64,000 nt of DNA. It comes from Agelas oroides (taxonomy: Eukaryota > Porifera > Demospongiae > Agelasida > Agelasidae). Of the stretch, positions 12,097 through 22,849 are shown piece after piece. The stretch is from the NCBI GenBank assembly GCA_949130485.1, contig OX422195.1, forward strand, positions 3,804,066 to 3,868,065, given 5' to 3'. The stretch's first letter is position 1. The number at the start of each line of letters is the position of its first letter. Position numbers and translations under genes: made by a program. The notes under the pieces were generated by a model. That model worked only from the letters and a program-made list of their open reading frames with translations. It searched no databases and was not told the origin of the DNA.

Positions 12097-15000
12097 GATG
12101 AGGTGCTCTGAATCATGTTGAGGCCTGTTAAAATGCTCGAGAAGATCGAGAAAACAGTTTTCACCGCTGTGGAAACCCTGTGAGGTTGGTGCAAGCCTGT
12201 TGATGCGCAGTAGAAACCTGATTACGCCGTTTTAACCTCCGAGGAGGTGTTGTGAATCATGTTGAGTCCTGTTAAAGTGCTAGAGAAGATCGTGAAAACA
12301 GTTTTCACCACTGTGGAGGCACTGTGAGGTTGGTGCAAGCCGGTTTATGTGCGGGAAAGAATTGATTACGCCGTTTTAACCTCCGAGGAGGTGCTGTGAA
12401 GCATGCGGAGGCCTGTTTAAGTGCCATAGAATATCCAGAGAGCAGTTTTCACCGCTGTGGAGGCCCTGTCAGATTGGTGCAACGCTGTTTATGAGCGGGA
12501 ACGACCTGATAATGCCGTTTTAACCTCCGAGCAAGTACTGTTAAGCACGTGCATGCCTGTTTAAGTGCCAGAGACGATCGAGAAAGCAGTTTTCACCACT
12601 GTGGAGGCACTATGAGGTTGGTGCAAGCCTGCTTATGTGCGGGAAAGACCGGATAACGCCGTTTTAATCTCCGAGGAGGTGCTGTGAAGCACTTGAAGGC
12701 CTGTTGAAGTGCTAGGGGAGTTCGAGAAAGCAGTTTACACCGCCGTGGAGACCCTGTGAGGTTGGTGCAAGCCTGTTTATGTGCAGTAAAAACCTGAATA
12801 CGCCGTTTTAAACTCCGATGGGGTGCTGGGAAGCTTGTGGAGGCCTGTTTAAGTGATAGAGAAGATCGAGAAACAGTTTTCACCACTGTGGAGGCACTGT
12901 GAGGTTGGTGCAAGCCGGTTTATGTGCGGGAAAGAATTGATTACGCCGTTTTAACCTCCGAGGAGGTGCTGTGAAGCATGCGGAGGCCTGTTTAAGTGCC
13001 ATAGAATATCCAGAGAGCAGTTTTCACCGCTGTGGAGGCCCTGTCAGATTGGTGCAACGCTGTTTATGAGCGGGAACGACCTGATAATGCCGTTTTAACC
13101 TCCGAGCAAGTACTGTTAAGCACGTGCATGCCTGTTTAAGTGCCAGAGACGATCGAGAAAGCAGTTTTCACCACTGTGGAGGCACTATGAGGTTGGTGCA
13201 AGCCTGCTTATGTGCGGGAAAGACCGGATAACGCCGTTTTAATCTCCGAGGAGGTGCTGTGAAGCACTTGAAGGCCTGTTGAAGTGCTAGGGGAGTTCGA
13301 GAAAGCAGTTTACACCGCCGTGGAGACCCTGTGAGGTTGGTGCAAGCCTGTTTATGCGCAGTAAAAACCTGAATACGCCGTTTTAAACTCCGATGGGGTG
13401 CTGGGAAGCTTGTGGAGGCCTGTTTAAGTGATAGAGAAGATCGAGGAACAGTTTTCACCACTGTGGAGGCCCTATGATGTTGGTGCAAGACTGTTTATGT
13501 ACGGGAAAGACTTGATAACGCCGTTTTAACCTCCGATGAGGTGCTCTGAATCATGTTGAGGCCTGTTAAAATGCTCGAGAAGATCGAGAAAACAGTTTTC
13601 ACCGCTGTGGAAACCCTGTGAGGTTGGTGCAAGCCTGTTGATGCGCAGTAGAAACCTGATTACGCCGTTTTAACCTCCGAGGAGGTGTTGTGAATCATGT
13701 TGAGTCCTGTTAAAGTGCTAGAGAAGATCGTGAAAACAGTTTTCACCACTGTGGAGGCACTGTGAGGTTGGTGCAAGCCGGTTTATGTGCGGGAAAGAAT
13801 TGATTACGCCGTTTTAACCTCCGAGGAGGTGCTGTGAAGCATGCGGAGGCCTGTTTAAGTGCCATAGAATATCCAGAGAGCAGTTTTCACCGCTGTGGAG
13901 GCCCTGTCAGATTGGTGCAACGCTGTTTATGAGCGGGAACGACCTGATAATGCCGTTTTAACCTCCGAGCAAGTACTGTTAAGCACGTGCATGCCTGTTT
14001 AAGTGCCAGAGACGATCGAGAAAGCAGTTTTCACCACTGTGGAGGCACTATGAGGTTGGTGCAAGCCTGCTTATGTGCGGGAAAGACCGGATAACGCCGT
14101 TTTAATCTCCGAGGAGGTGCTGTGAAGCACTTGAAGGCCTGTTGAAGTGCTAGGGGAGTTCGAGAAAGCAGTTTACACCGCCGTGGAGACCCTGTGAGGT
14201 TGGTGCAAGCCTGTTTATGTGCAGTAAAAACCTGAATACGCCGTTTTAAACTCCGATGGGGTGCTGGGAAGCTTGTGGAGGCCTGTTTAAGTGATAGAGA
14301 AGATCGAGAAACAGTTTTCACCACTGTGGAGGCCCTATGATGTTGGTGCAAGACTGTTTATGTACGGGAAAGACTTGATAACGCCGTTTTAACCTCCGAT
14401 GAGGTGCTCTGAATCATGTTGAGGCCTGTTAAAATGCTCGAGAAGATCGAGAAAACAGTTTTCACCGCTGTGGAAACCCTGTGAGGTTGGTGCAAGCCTG
14501 TTGATGCGCAGTAGAAACCTGATTACGCCGTTTTAACCTCCGAGGAGGTGTTGTGAATCATGTTGAGTCCTGTTAAAGTGCTAGAGAAGATCGTGAAAAC
14601 AGTTTTCACCACTGTGGAGGCACTGTGAGGTTGGTGCAAGCCGGTTTATGTGCGGGAAAGAATTGATTACGCCGTTTTAACCTCCGAGGAGGTGCTGTGA
14701 AGCATGCGGAGGCCTGTTTAAGTGCCATAGAATATCCAGAGAGCAGTTTTCACCGCTGTGGAGGCCCTGTCAGATTGGTGCAACGCTGTTTATGAGCGGG
14801 AACGACCTGATAATGCCGTTTTAACCTCCGAGCAAGTACTGTTAAGCACGTGCATGCCTGTTTAAGTGCCAGAGACGATCGAGAAAGCAGTTTTCACCAC
14901 TGTGGAGGCACTATGAGGTTGGTGCAAGCCTGCTTATGTGCGGGAAAGACCGGATAACGCCGTTTTAATCTCCGAGGAGGTGCTGTGAAGCACTTGAAGG

Positions 15001-16985
15001 CCTGTTGAAGTGCTAGGGGAGTTCGAGAAAGCAGTTTACACCGCTGTGGAGACCCTGTGAGGTTGGTGCAAGCCTGTTTATGTGCAGTAAAAACCTGAAT
15101 ACGCCGTTTTAAACTCCGATGGGGTGCTGGGAAGCTTGTGGAGGCCTGTTTAAGTGATAGAGAAGATCGAGAAACAGTTTTCACCACTGTGGAGGCCCTA
15201 TGATGTTGGTGCAAGACTGTTTATGTACGGGAAAGACTTGATAACGCCGTTTTAACCTCCGATGAGGTGCTCTGAATCATGTTGAGGCCTGTTAAAATGC
15301 TCGAGAAGATCGAGAAAACAGTTTTCACCGCTGTGGAAACCCTGTGAGGTTGGTGCAAGCCTGTTGATGCGCAGTAGAAACCTGATTACGCCGTTTTAAC
15401 CTCCGAGGAGGTGTTGTGAATCATGTTGAGTCCTGTTAAAGTGCTAGAGAAGATCGTGAAAACAGTTTTCACCACTGTGGAGGCACTGTGAGGTTGGTGC
15501 AAGCCGGTTTATGTGCGGGAAAGAATTGATTACGCCGTTTTAACCTCCGAGGAGGTGCTGTGAAGCATGCGGAGGCCTGTTTAAGTGCCATAGAATATCC
15601 AGAGAGCAGTTTTCACCGCTGTGGAGGCCCTGTCAGATTGGTGCAACGCTGTTTATGAGCGGGAACGACCTGATAATGCCGTTTTAACCTCCGAGCAAGT
15701 ACTGTTAAGCACGTGCATGCCTGTTTAAGTGCCAGAGACGATCGAGAAAGCAGTTTTCACCACTGTGGAGGCACTATGAGGTTGGTGCAAGCCTGCTTAT
15801 GTGCGGGAAAGACCGGATAACGCCGTTTTAATCTCCGAGGAGGTGCTGTGAAGCACTTGAAGGCCTGTTGAAGTGCTAGGGGAGTTCGAGAAAGCAGTTT
15901 ACACCGCCGTGGAGACCCTGTGAGGTTGGTGCAAGCCTGTTTATGCGCAGTAAAAACCTGAATACGCCGTTTTAAACTCCGATGGGGTGCTGGGAAGCTT
16001 GTGGAGGCCTGTTTAAGTGATAGAGAAGATCGAGGAACAGTTTTCACCACTGTGGAGGCCCTATGATGTTGGTGCAAGACTGTTTATGTACGGGAAAGAC
16101 TTGATAACGCCGTTTTAACCTCCGATGAGGTGCTCTGAATCATGTTGAGGCCTGTTAAAATGCTCGAGAAGATCGAGAAAACAGTTTTCACCGCTGTGGA
16201 AACCCTGTGAGGTTGGTGCAAGCCTGTTGATGCGCAGTAGAAACCTGATTACGCCGTTTTAACCTCCGAGGAGGTGTTGTGAATCATGTTGAGTCCTGTT
16301 AAAGTGCTAGAGAAGATCGTGAAAACAGTTTTCACCACTGTGGAGGCACTGTGAGGTTGGTGCAAGCCGGTTTATGTGCGGGAAAGAATTGATTACGCCG
16401 TTTTAACCTCCGAGGAGGTGCTGTGATGCATGCGGAGGCCTGTTTAAGTGCCATAGAATATCCAGAGAGCAGTTTTCACCGCTGTGGAGGCCCTGTCAGA
16501 TTGGTGCAACGCTGTTTATGAGCGGGAACGACCTGATAATGCCGTTTTAACCTCCGAGCAAGTACTGTTAAGCACGTGCATGCCTGTTTAAGTGCCAGAG
16601 ACGATCGAGAAAGCAGTTTTCACCACTGTGGAGGCACTATGAGGTTGGTGCAAGCCTGCTTATGTGCGGGAAAGACCGGATAACGCCGTTTTAATCTCCG
16701 AGGAGGTGCTGTGAAGCACTTGAAGGCCTGTTGAAGTGCTAGGGGAGTTCGAGAAAGCAGTTTACACCGCCGTGGAGACCCTGTGAGGTTGGTGCAAGCC
16801 TGTTTATGCGCAGTAAAAACCTGAATACGCCGTTTTAAACTCCGATGGGGTGCTGGGAAGCTTGTGGAGGCCTGTTTAAGTGATAGAGAAGATCGAGAAA
16901 CAGTTTTCACCACTGTGGAGGCCCTATGATGTTGGTGCAAGACTGTTTATGTATGGGAAAGACTTGATAACGCCGTTTTAACCTC
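12097..16985. repeat. 863-bp higher-order repeat array (6 x ~144 bp)
   Basis: The marker GATGAGGTGCTCTGAATC recurs at about 12097, 13535, 14398, 15261 and 16124. The last four are exactly 863 bp apart. The first interval is 1438 bp because of an extra 575-bp (four-unit) duplication at about 12300-13450. Copies are nearly identical, differing at scattered sites such as GTGCAG/GCGCAG and GAGAAACAG/GAGGAACAG. This is much more homogeneous than flanking units and suggests recent unequal exchange or amplification. A repeated minus-strand 106-codon ORF is a by-product of the period. Confidence 0.94.
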
Positions 16986-19900
16986 CGATGAGGTACTGTG
17001 AAGCATGCGGAGGCCTCTTTAAGTGCCAGAGACGATCGAGAAAGCAGTTTTCACCACTGTGGAGGCCGTGTGAGGTTGGTGCAAGCCCGTTTATGTGAGG
17101 GAAAGACCTGATAAAAGCAGTTTTAACCTCCTGTGCGGTGCTGTGAAGCACGTGGAGGCCTGTTTAATACCAGAGAAGATCGATAAAGCAGTTTTCACCA
17201 CTGTAGAGACCCTGTGATGTTGGTTCAAGCCTGTTTATGTGCGGGAAAGAATGGATAAAAGCAGTTTTAACCTTCGAGGAGGTGCTGTGAAGCACGTGGA
17301 GACCTGTGTAAGTGCCAGAGAAGATCGAGAAAACAGTTTTCACCACTGTGGAAGCACTGTGAGGTTGTTGCAAGACTGTTTATGTGCGGAAAAGTCCTGA
17401 TAACGCCGTTTTAACTTCCGAGGAGGTGCTGTGAAACATGTGGAGTCCTCTTTAAGTGCCAGAGACGATCTAGAAAGCAGTTTTCACCACTGTGATGGCC
17501 TTGTGATATTGGTGCAAGCCTGTTTATGTGCGGAACAGACCTGATAAAGCAGTTTGAACCTCCTATGAGGTGCTGTGAAGCTCGTTCATGCCTGTTTAAG
17601 TGCCAGAGAAGATCGAGCAAGCTGTTTTCACCACTGTGGACGCCCTGTGAGGTTGGTGCAAGCCTGTTTATATGCGGGAAAGACCTCATAACACCGTTTT
17701 AACCTCCGAGGAGGTGCTGTGAAACATGTGGAGGCCTCTTTAAGTGCCAGAGACGATGGAGAAAGCAGTTTTCACGGCTGTGAAGACCCTGTGAGGTTGG
17801 TACAAGGCTGTTTATGCGCAGTAAAAACCTGATTACGCCGTTTTAACTTCAGAGGAGGTGTTGTGAAGCATGCGAAGGCCTGTTTAAGTGCCATAGAAGA
17901 TCCAGAAAGCAGTTTTCACCGCTGTGGAGGCCCTGTGAGATTGGTGCAAGCCTGTTTATGTGCGGGAAAGACATGATAAAGCCGTTTTAACCCCCAAGGA
18001 GGTGCTGTGGAGCACGTGGAGGCCGGTTTAAGAGCAAGAGAAAATCGAGAAAGCAGTTTGCACCGCTGTGGAGACACTGTGAGGTTGGTGCAAGCTTGTT
18101 TATGCGCAGTAAAAACCTGATTACGCCGTTTTAACCTCCGAGGAGGTGCTGTGAAGCATTTGGGGGCCCGTTTAAGTGCCAGAGATGGTCTAGAAAGCAG
18201 TTTTTACCACTGTGGACGCACTGTGAGGTTGGTGAAAGCTTGTTTATATGCGGAAAATACTTGATAACACCGTTTTAACCTCTGAGGAGGTGCTGTGAAG
18301 CATGTGGAGGCCTCTTTAAATACCAGAGACGATCGATAAAGCAGTTTTCAACACTGTGGAGGCCCTGTGATGTTGGTGCAAGCCTGTTTGTGTGCGGGAA
18401 AGACCTTAAAACGCCGTTTTCACCTACGAGGAAGTGCTGTGAAGCACGTGGAGGCCTGTTTAAGTGCCAGAGAAGATCCAGAAAGCAGTTTTCACCACTG
18501 TGGACACTCTATGAGGTTGGTGCAAGCCTGTTTATGTGCGGGAAAGACCTGATAACGCCGTTTTAACCTCCGAGGAGGTGCTGTGAAACACGTGGAGGTC
18601 TGTTTAAGTACTATGGAAGTTCGAGAAAGTAGTTTTCACCGCTGTGAAGACCCTGTGAGGTTGGTGCAAGCCTGTTTATGCGCAGTAAAAACCTCAATAC
18701 GCCGTTTTCACCTCCGAGGAGGTGCTGTGAATCATGTGGAGGTCTGTTTAAGTGCCAGAGAAGATCGCGAAAGCAGTTTTCACCGCTGTGGAGGCCCTGT
18801 GAGATTGGTGCAAGCCTGTTTATGTGCAGGAAAGACATGATAAAGCCGTTTTAACCCCCTAGGAGGTGCTGTGAAGCACGTGGAGGCCTGTTTAAGGGCA
18901 ACAGAAAATCGAGAAAGCAGTTTTCACCGCTGAGGAGACACTGTGATGTTGGTGCAAGCCTGTTTATGCGCAGTAAAAACCTGATTACGCCGTTTTAATC
19001 GCCGAGGAGATGCTCTGAAGCACGTGCAGACCTGTTTAAGTGCCAGAGAAGATCCAGAAAGCAGTTTTCACCACTGTGGACGCCCTGTGAGGTTGGTGCA
19101 AGCGAGTTTATGTGCGGGAAAGACTTAATAACACCGTTTTAAACTCTGAGGGGGCGCTGTAAAGCATGTGGAGGTCTGTGAATGTGCCATTGCAGAGACG
19201 ATCGAGAAAGCAGTTTTCACCACTGTGGAGGCACTGTGAGGTTGGTGCAAGCCTGATAATGAGCGGGAAAGACGTGATAACGCCGTTTTAACCTCCGAGG
19301 AGGTGCTGTGAAGCATGTGAAGGCCTGTTTAAGTGGCAGAGAAGATCGAGAAATCTGTGTTCACCACTGTGGACGCCCTGTGAAGTTGGTGCAAGCCCGT
19401 TTATATGCGGGAAAGACCTGATTACACCGTTTTAACATCCCAGGAGGTGCTGTGAAACATGTGGAGGCCGGTTTAAGTGCTAGAGAAGATCGAGAAAACA
19501 GTTTTCACCACTGTGGAAGCACTGTGAGGTTGGTGCAAGCCTGTTTATGTGCGGGAAAGACGTGATAACGCCGGTTTCACCTCCGATGAGGTACTGTGAA
19601 GCTCGATCCGGACTGTTTAAGTGCCAGAGAAGATCGAGAAAGCAGTTTTCACCACTGTGGTGGCCTTGTGATGTTGGTGCAAGCCTGTTTATGTGCGGGA
19701 AAGACCTGATAAAGCAGTTTTAACCTCCGAGGTGATGCTGTGAAGCACGTGGAGGCCTGGTTAAGTACCAAAGAATATCGATAAAGCAGTTTTTACGGCT
19801 GTGGAGGCCCTGTGAGGTTGGTGCAAGCCTGTTTATATGCGGGAAAGACCGGATAACGCCGTTTTAACCTCCGAGGAGGTGCTGTAAAACATGTGGAGGC

Positions 19901-21076
19901 CTGTTTAAGTGCCAGAGACGATCGAGAAAGCAGTTTTCACCACTGTGGAGGCCCTGTGAGGTTGATGCAAGCATGTTTATGTGTGGGAATGACCTGAAAA
20001 AAGCAGTTTTAACCTCCCAGGAGGTGCAGTGAAGCACGTGGAGGCCTGCGGAAGCGCCAGAGCATATCGAAAAAGCAGTTTTCACCACTGTGGAAGCACT
20101 GTGAGCTTGGAGCAAGCCTGTTTATGTGCGGGAAAGACGTGATAACGCCGTTTTAACATCCGAGGAGGTGCTGTGAAGCACGTGAAGGCCTGTTGAAGTG
20201 CTAGGGAAGTTCGAGAAAGCAGTTTTCACCGCCGTGGAGACCCTGTGAGGTTGGTGCAAGCCTGTTTATGCGCAGTAAAAACCTGAATACGCCGTTTTAA
20301 ACTCCGATGGATTGCCGGGAAGCTTGTGGAGGCCTGTTCAAGTGATAGGGAAGATCGAGAAACAGTTTTCACCACTGTGGAGGCCGTGTGAGGTTGGTAC
20401 AAGCCTGTTTATGTGCGGGAAGCACCTGATAAAAGCAGTTTTAACCCTTTGAACGCGGAAGTGATCTTATTCATGACAGTTTATTAACGCGGAAGTTGTT
20501 CCATATCAACGTTATTGACTCGAACGGTTTTAGTGACAAGCGTGCTAACAAGTCTTTGGCTGTTCTAGTGACTTGATTTGTATAGATAGGGTGGAAATAG
20601 GCTGGACAAGTTTATCTAAATGACTGATAAGTGCGTAGTAAGTCATTTCTACTTGTTTGAAGCCATTTTGTGCTGACTATACATTGTAGCTTCGAGCGGT
20701 TGGAAACGGTGCCGATTTTCTCACCTGATACCAGCCACGGTAAAATCAGCCGATTTACAAGTTATTTGAAGCTATTACTCCTACCTGAAGTCAAATGTGG
20801 AGAACGCTTGCTCCCTGTGGGCGAGAAAAAGCTTTGTGTTTGGCAGCCCTCGGCTCATTGACGATACCCCGCGAATAAGTACCGCCTCTTCCTGTCTTTC
20901 AAGCCGATGATGTCAGTCAAAAGGTGTGGCCTAGCCTCATTAGCACTTATCATGGAGGGGCCTACCCTCAAACCTCGTTAAGCTTCTTAGCTTCGCGCGG
21001 AAAGCGCACGAACTTATCGTGAGCATATATATATGGTCGCCGCGACGACCGGAAGTTTAATGTGACCATATATAAA

Positions 21077-21747
21077 GTCACAAAAAAGTTTGCCAAACGC
21101 AAACAAGCACATGTAGGGATGAAATCCTCAAAAACCAACCAAACAAGACGGGAACGACACCACAATACTTTTACACCATCCCTACATCTTGTGCCATTTT
21201 GCCAAAACTGTGTGTTTGTATTTGTTTTTTAGTTGTGTGTAGAAGAGGGTTGTCTTGTAGATGGAAGGGTGTGGCGTGGGTGTGTTGTGCATAGTGAGTA
21301 TGTTGTGTTGTTGGTGGTTGCTACTGAGTGTAGCAGGTATGGTCCAAGTTGTGTGTAGAAGGTGTGGAGTGAGTGAGGAGTGGTGAGTGTGTGTGGTATG
21401 TTGGAATGTGCATTATGTTAAGTTTTATGCCTGTTTAGCATGATAGATATGGGTTGTCTTGTATACAGGTGGCTGTGAAGTGAGTAGTGGTAATTTTGTA
21501 ATGCTTTGTGAAGGATGGGTTATTTTGTGAGATAGTTGAATGGAGTGAAGTACTATGTTTGTTTGTGGTTGGTGTGGGCTAATAATTACAAATGTAGAGG
21601 GTTTTGTGTTGTGTACAGGTGGCAAAATGGCACAAGATGTAGGGATGGTGTAAAAGTATTGTGGTGTCGTTCCCGTCTTGTTTGGTTGGTTTTTGAGGAT
21701 TTCATCCCTACATGTGCTTGTTTGCGTTTGGCAAACTTTTTTGTGAC
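21077..21747. repeat. Long inverted repeat inside the piggyBac-like element
   Basis: 21077-21203 reads GTCACAAAAAAGTTTGCC...CCATTTTGCC; 21621-21747 is its near-perfect reverse complement. Arms are about 127 bp and the spacer about 417 bp, T/G-rich. The arms contain the TGTAGGGATG motif that also ends other repeats in this window. It could be a nested fold-back element. A transcript would form a long hairpin. Confidence 0.92.
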
Positions 21748-21934
21748 TTGTTTCTGTTGTGTTTTTTTTGTTGTTGTGTAACCACACCCCAAGTGAAATG
21801 ACTTGTTATGTAGTTTATTGTTGATGTTGATGGATTTCTGGAGGATGTTAGCTGCTTGCACTTATCCACTTGACAATGGAATCATGGGTGTAACTGTTGT
21901 CTAATTGGGTATGTGCATGTGTGTGTGAGTGGTT

Positions 21935-22204
21935 GTTCTAAGGCACTGTGGTCTCGGGGTCCTCCCAATAACGGGTATGGGAGGACGCCCTCTTGGTCTC
22001 GGGGTCCTCCCAATAACGGGTATGGGAAGATGCCCTTTTCTTTTCAGGGTTCTTCCAATAACTAGTAAGAGAGTACGCCCGGGAAGATGCCCTTTGTTTT
22101 TCCGGGTTCTTCCAGTACTTGTTACGGGACGCTTGCCTTTTGCTTTCTTTGTTTCGCAGATAGTTCTGCTTATCCCGCGCCCGTTTCTTGTGGACGTTAC
22201 GCAT
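21935..22204 (-). pseudogene. Basic tandem-repeat protein relic (YWKNPEKKRASS-type)
   Basis: The minus strand encodes four to five imperfect copies of an ~18-residue motif: KYWKNPEKQRASS, SYWKNPEKKRASS, RYWEDPETKRASS and RYWEDPETTVP, after a basic segment (KKRARDKQNYLRNKESKRQ). The corresponding 54-bp DNA repeat is visible on the plus strand as GGTCCTCCCAATAACGGGTA and variants. From memory, such arrays precede Helitron-like or helicase-related ORFs in sponge and other invertebrate genomes. Here only ~88 codons remain, with no domain after them, so it is probably a captured fragment. The CDS status is doubtful. Confidence 0.5.
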
Positions 22205-22849
22205 ACTGCGTTCCTTGTCAAATCCAGCACAAGTACGTCAACTGCTGTATGAAAGTAGCAACATATGCAATCGTTTGGGAATCAATCGATCGTCAAGTTC
22301 TCTACGGAAGTAGAATAACCGCAGCTGCATGCCAACTTCACGTGCTGTAGCTGTTGAACTTCTGTTGACGTAATCGCTATGAATATTCTATTCTAACAAA
22401 ATGGCGTATAGCAGCAAGCATAAGCGTGGGGTTACCTGAGAATCGCCGATTAATTCGACTTCTTTCTTTGAGAACGATGAGTGGTGGGTACAATACCCAG
22501 TAATTTATGCTGATCTTTCGCGTTTGAATCGTTGTAATAGCTTCAGCCGTTGTCGTGCTATCGTGGTGAGCAAAAGAAGAAGTCAGAAGATAGACGATTT
22601 GCCTTTTTTAGCGACTTGATGTCAGGTATACTTAGCGATGCTTTCCAGCAAATTTAACGATCCTGTTGCCCATGGAAGCACTCGATAATGTCTGATATGG
22701 CTCATGGAGGCCGTTGACTTATCTAACGCGGACATTTCGAGCGTGTCATTTGTGCACTTTGAATGTGGCCGCCATTTTTTTTCGGGGTCATCCCTACATA
22801 TGGCGTACTACCGTACGCCATGATGTGGTCACCGCGTTCAGAGGGTTAA

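Larger units (their letters stand above)
444..20440. repeat. 144-bp satellite block A (dimer of ~72-bp halves)
   Basis: About 20 kb of a degenerate tandem repeat with a unit near 144 bp. Each unit has two related halves: one around GCCTGTTTATGTGC...GTTTTAACCTCC, the other around GCCTGTTTAAGTGC...GTTTTCACCACT. Because 144 is divisible by 3, frames stay open across several units on both strands, giving spurious ORFs up to about 160 codons; these are not annotated as genes. The block contains a 1299-bp duplication, an 863-bp higher-order array and two insertions, listed separately. The remaining units are diverged and of mixed order. Confidence 0.95.
20445..22845. mobile_element. piggyBac-like element, TTAA target duplication
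   Basis: The element interrupts a satellite unit at GTTTTAACCTCC. TTAA sits on both sides (20441-20444 and 22846-22849), and termini are inverted: CCCTTTGAACGCGG at the left and CCGCGTTCAGAGGG at the right. TTAA duplication with CCY termini is the hallmark of the piggyBac superfamily. No transposase is recognisable in 2401 bp, so this copy is non-autonomous. It contains a 127-bp inverted repeat pair, a reverse-strand protein-repeat relic and, near the right end, a 9-bp hairpin (ATGGCGTAC...GTACGCCAT, ~22800-22821). Relatives occur at 47290-47645 and 51308-52143. Confidence 0.87.

Noticed and set aside
444-20440. CRISPR-like or hammerhead-coding satellite
   Set aside because: There are no unique spacers between repeats, and no CTGATGA/GAAA core was found in the unit.
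21901-22230. 109-codon minus ORF in the frame next to the NPEKKRASS repeat
   Set aside because: An alternative frame of the same 54-bp DNA repeat; the NPEKKRASS frame matches a known style of protein repeat better.
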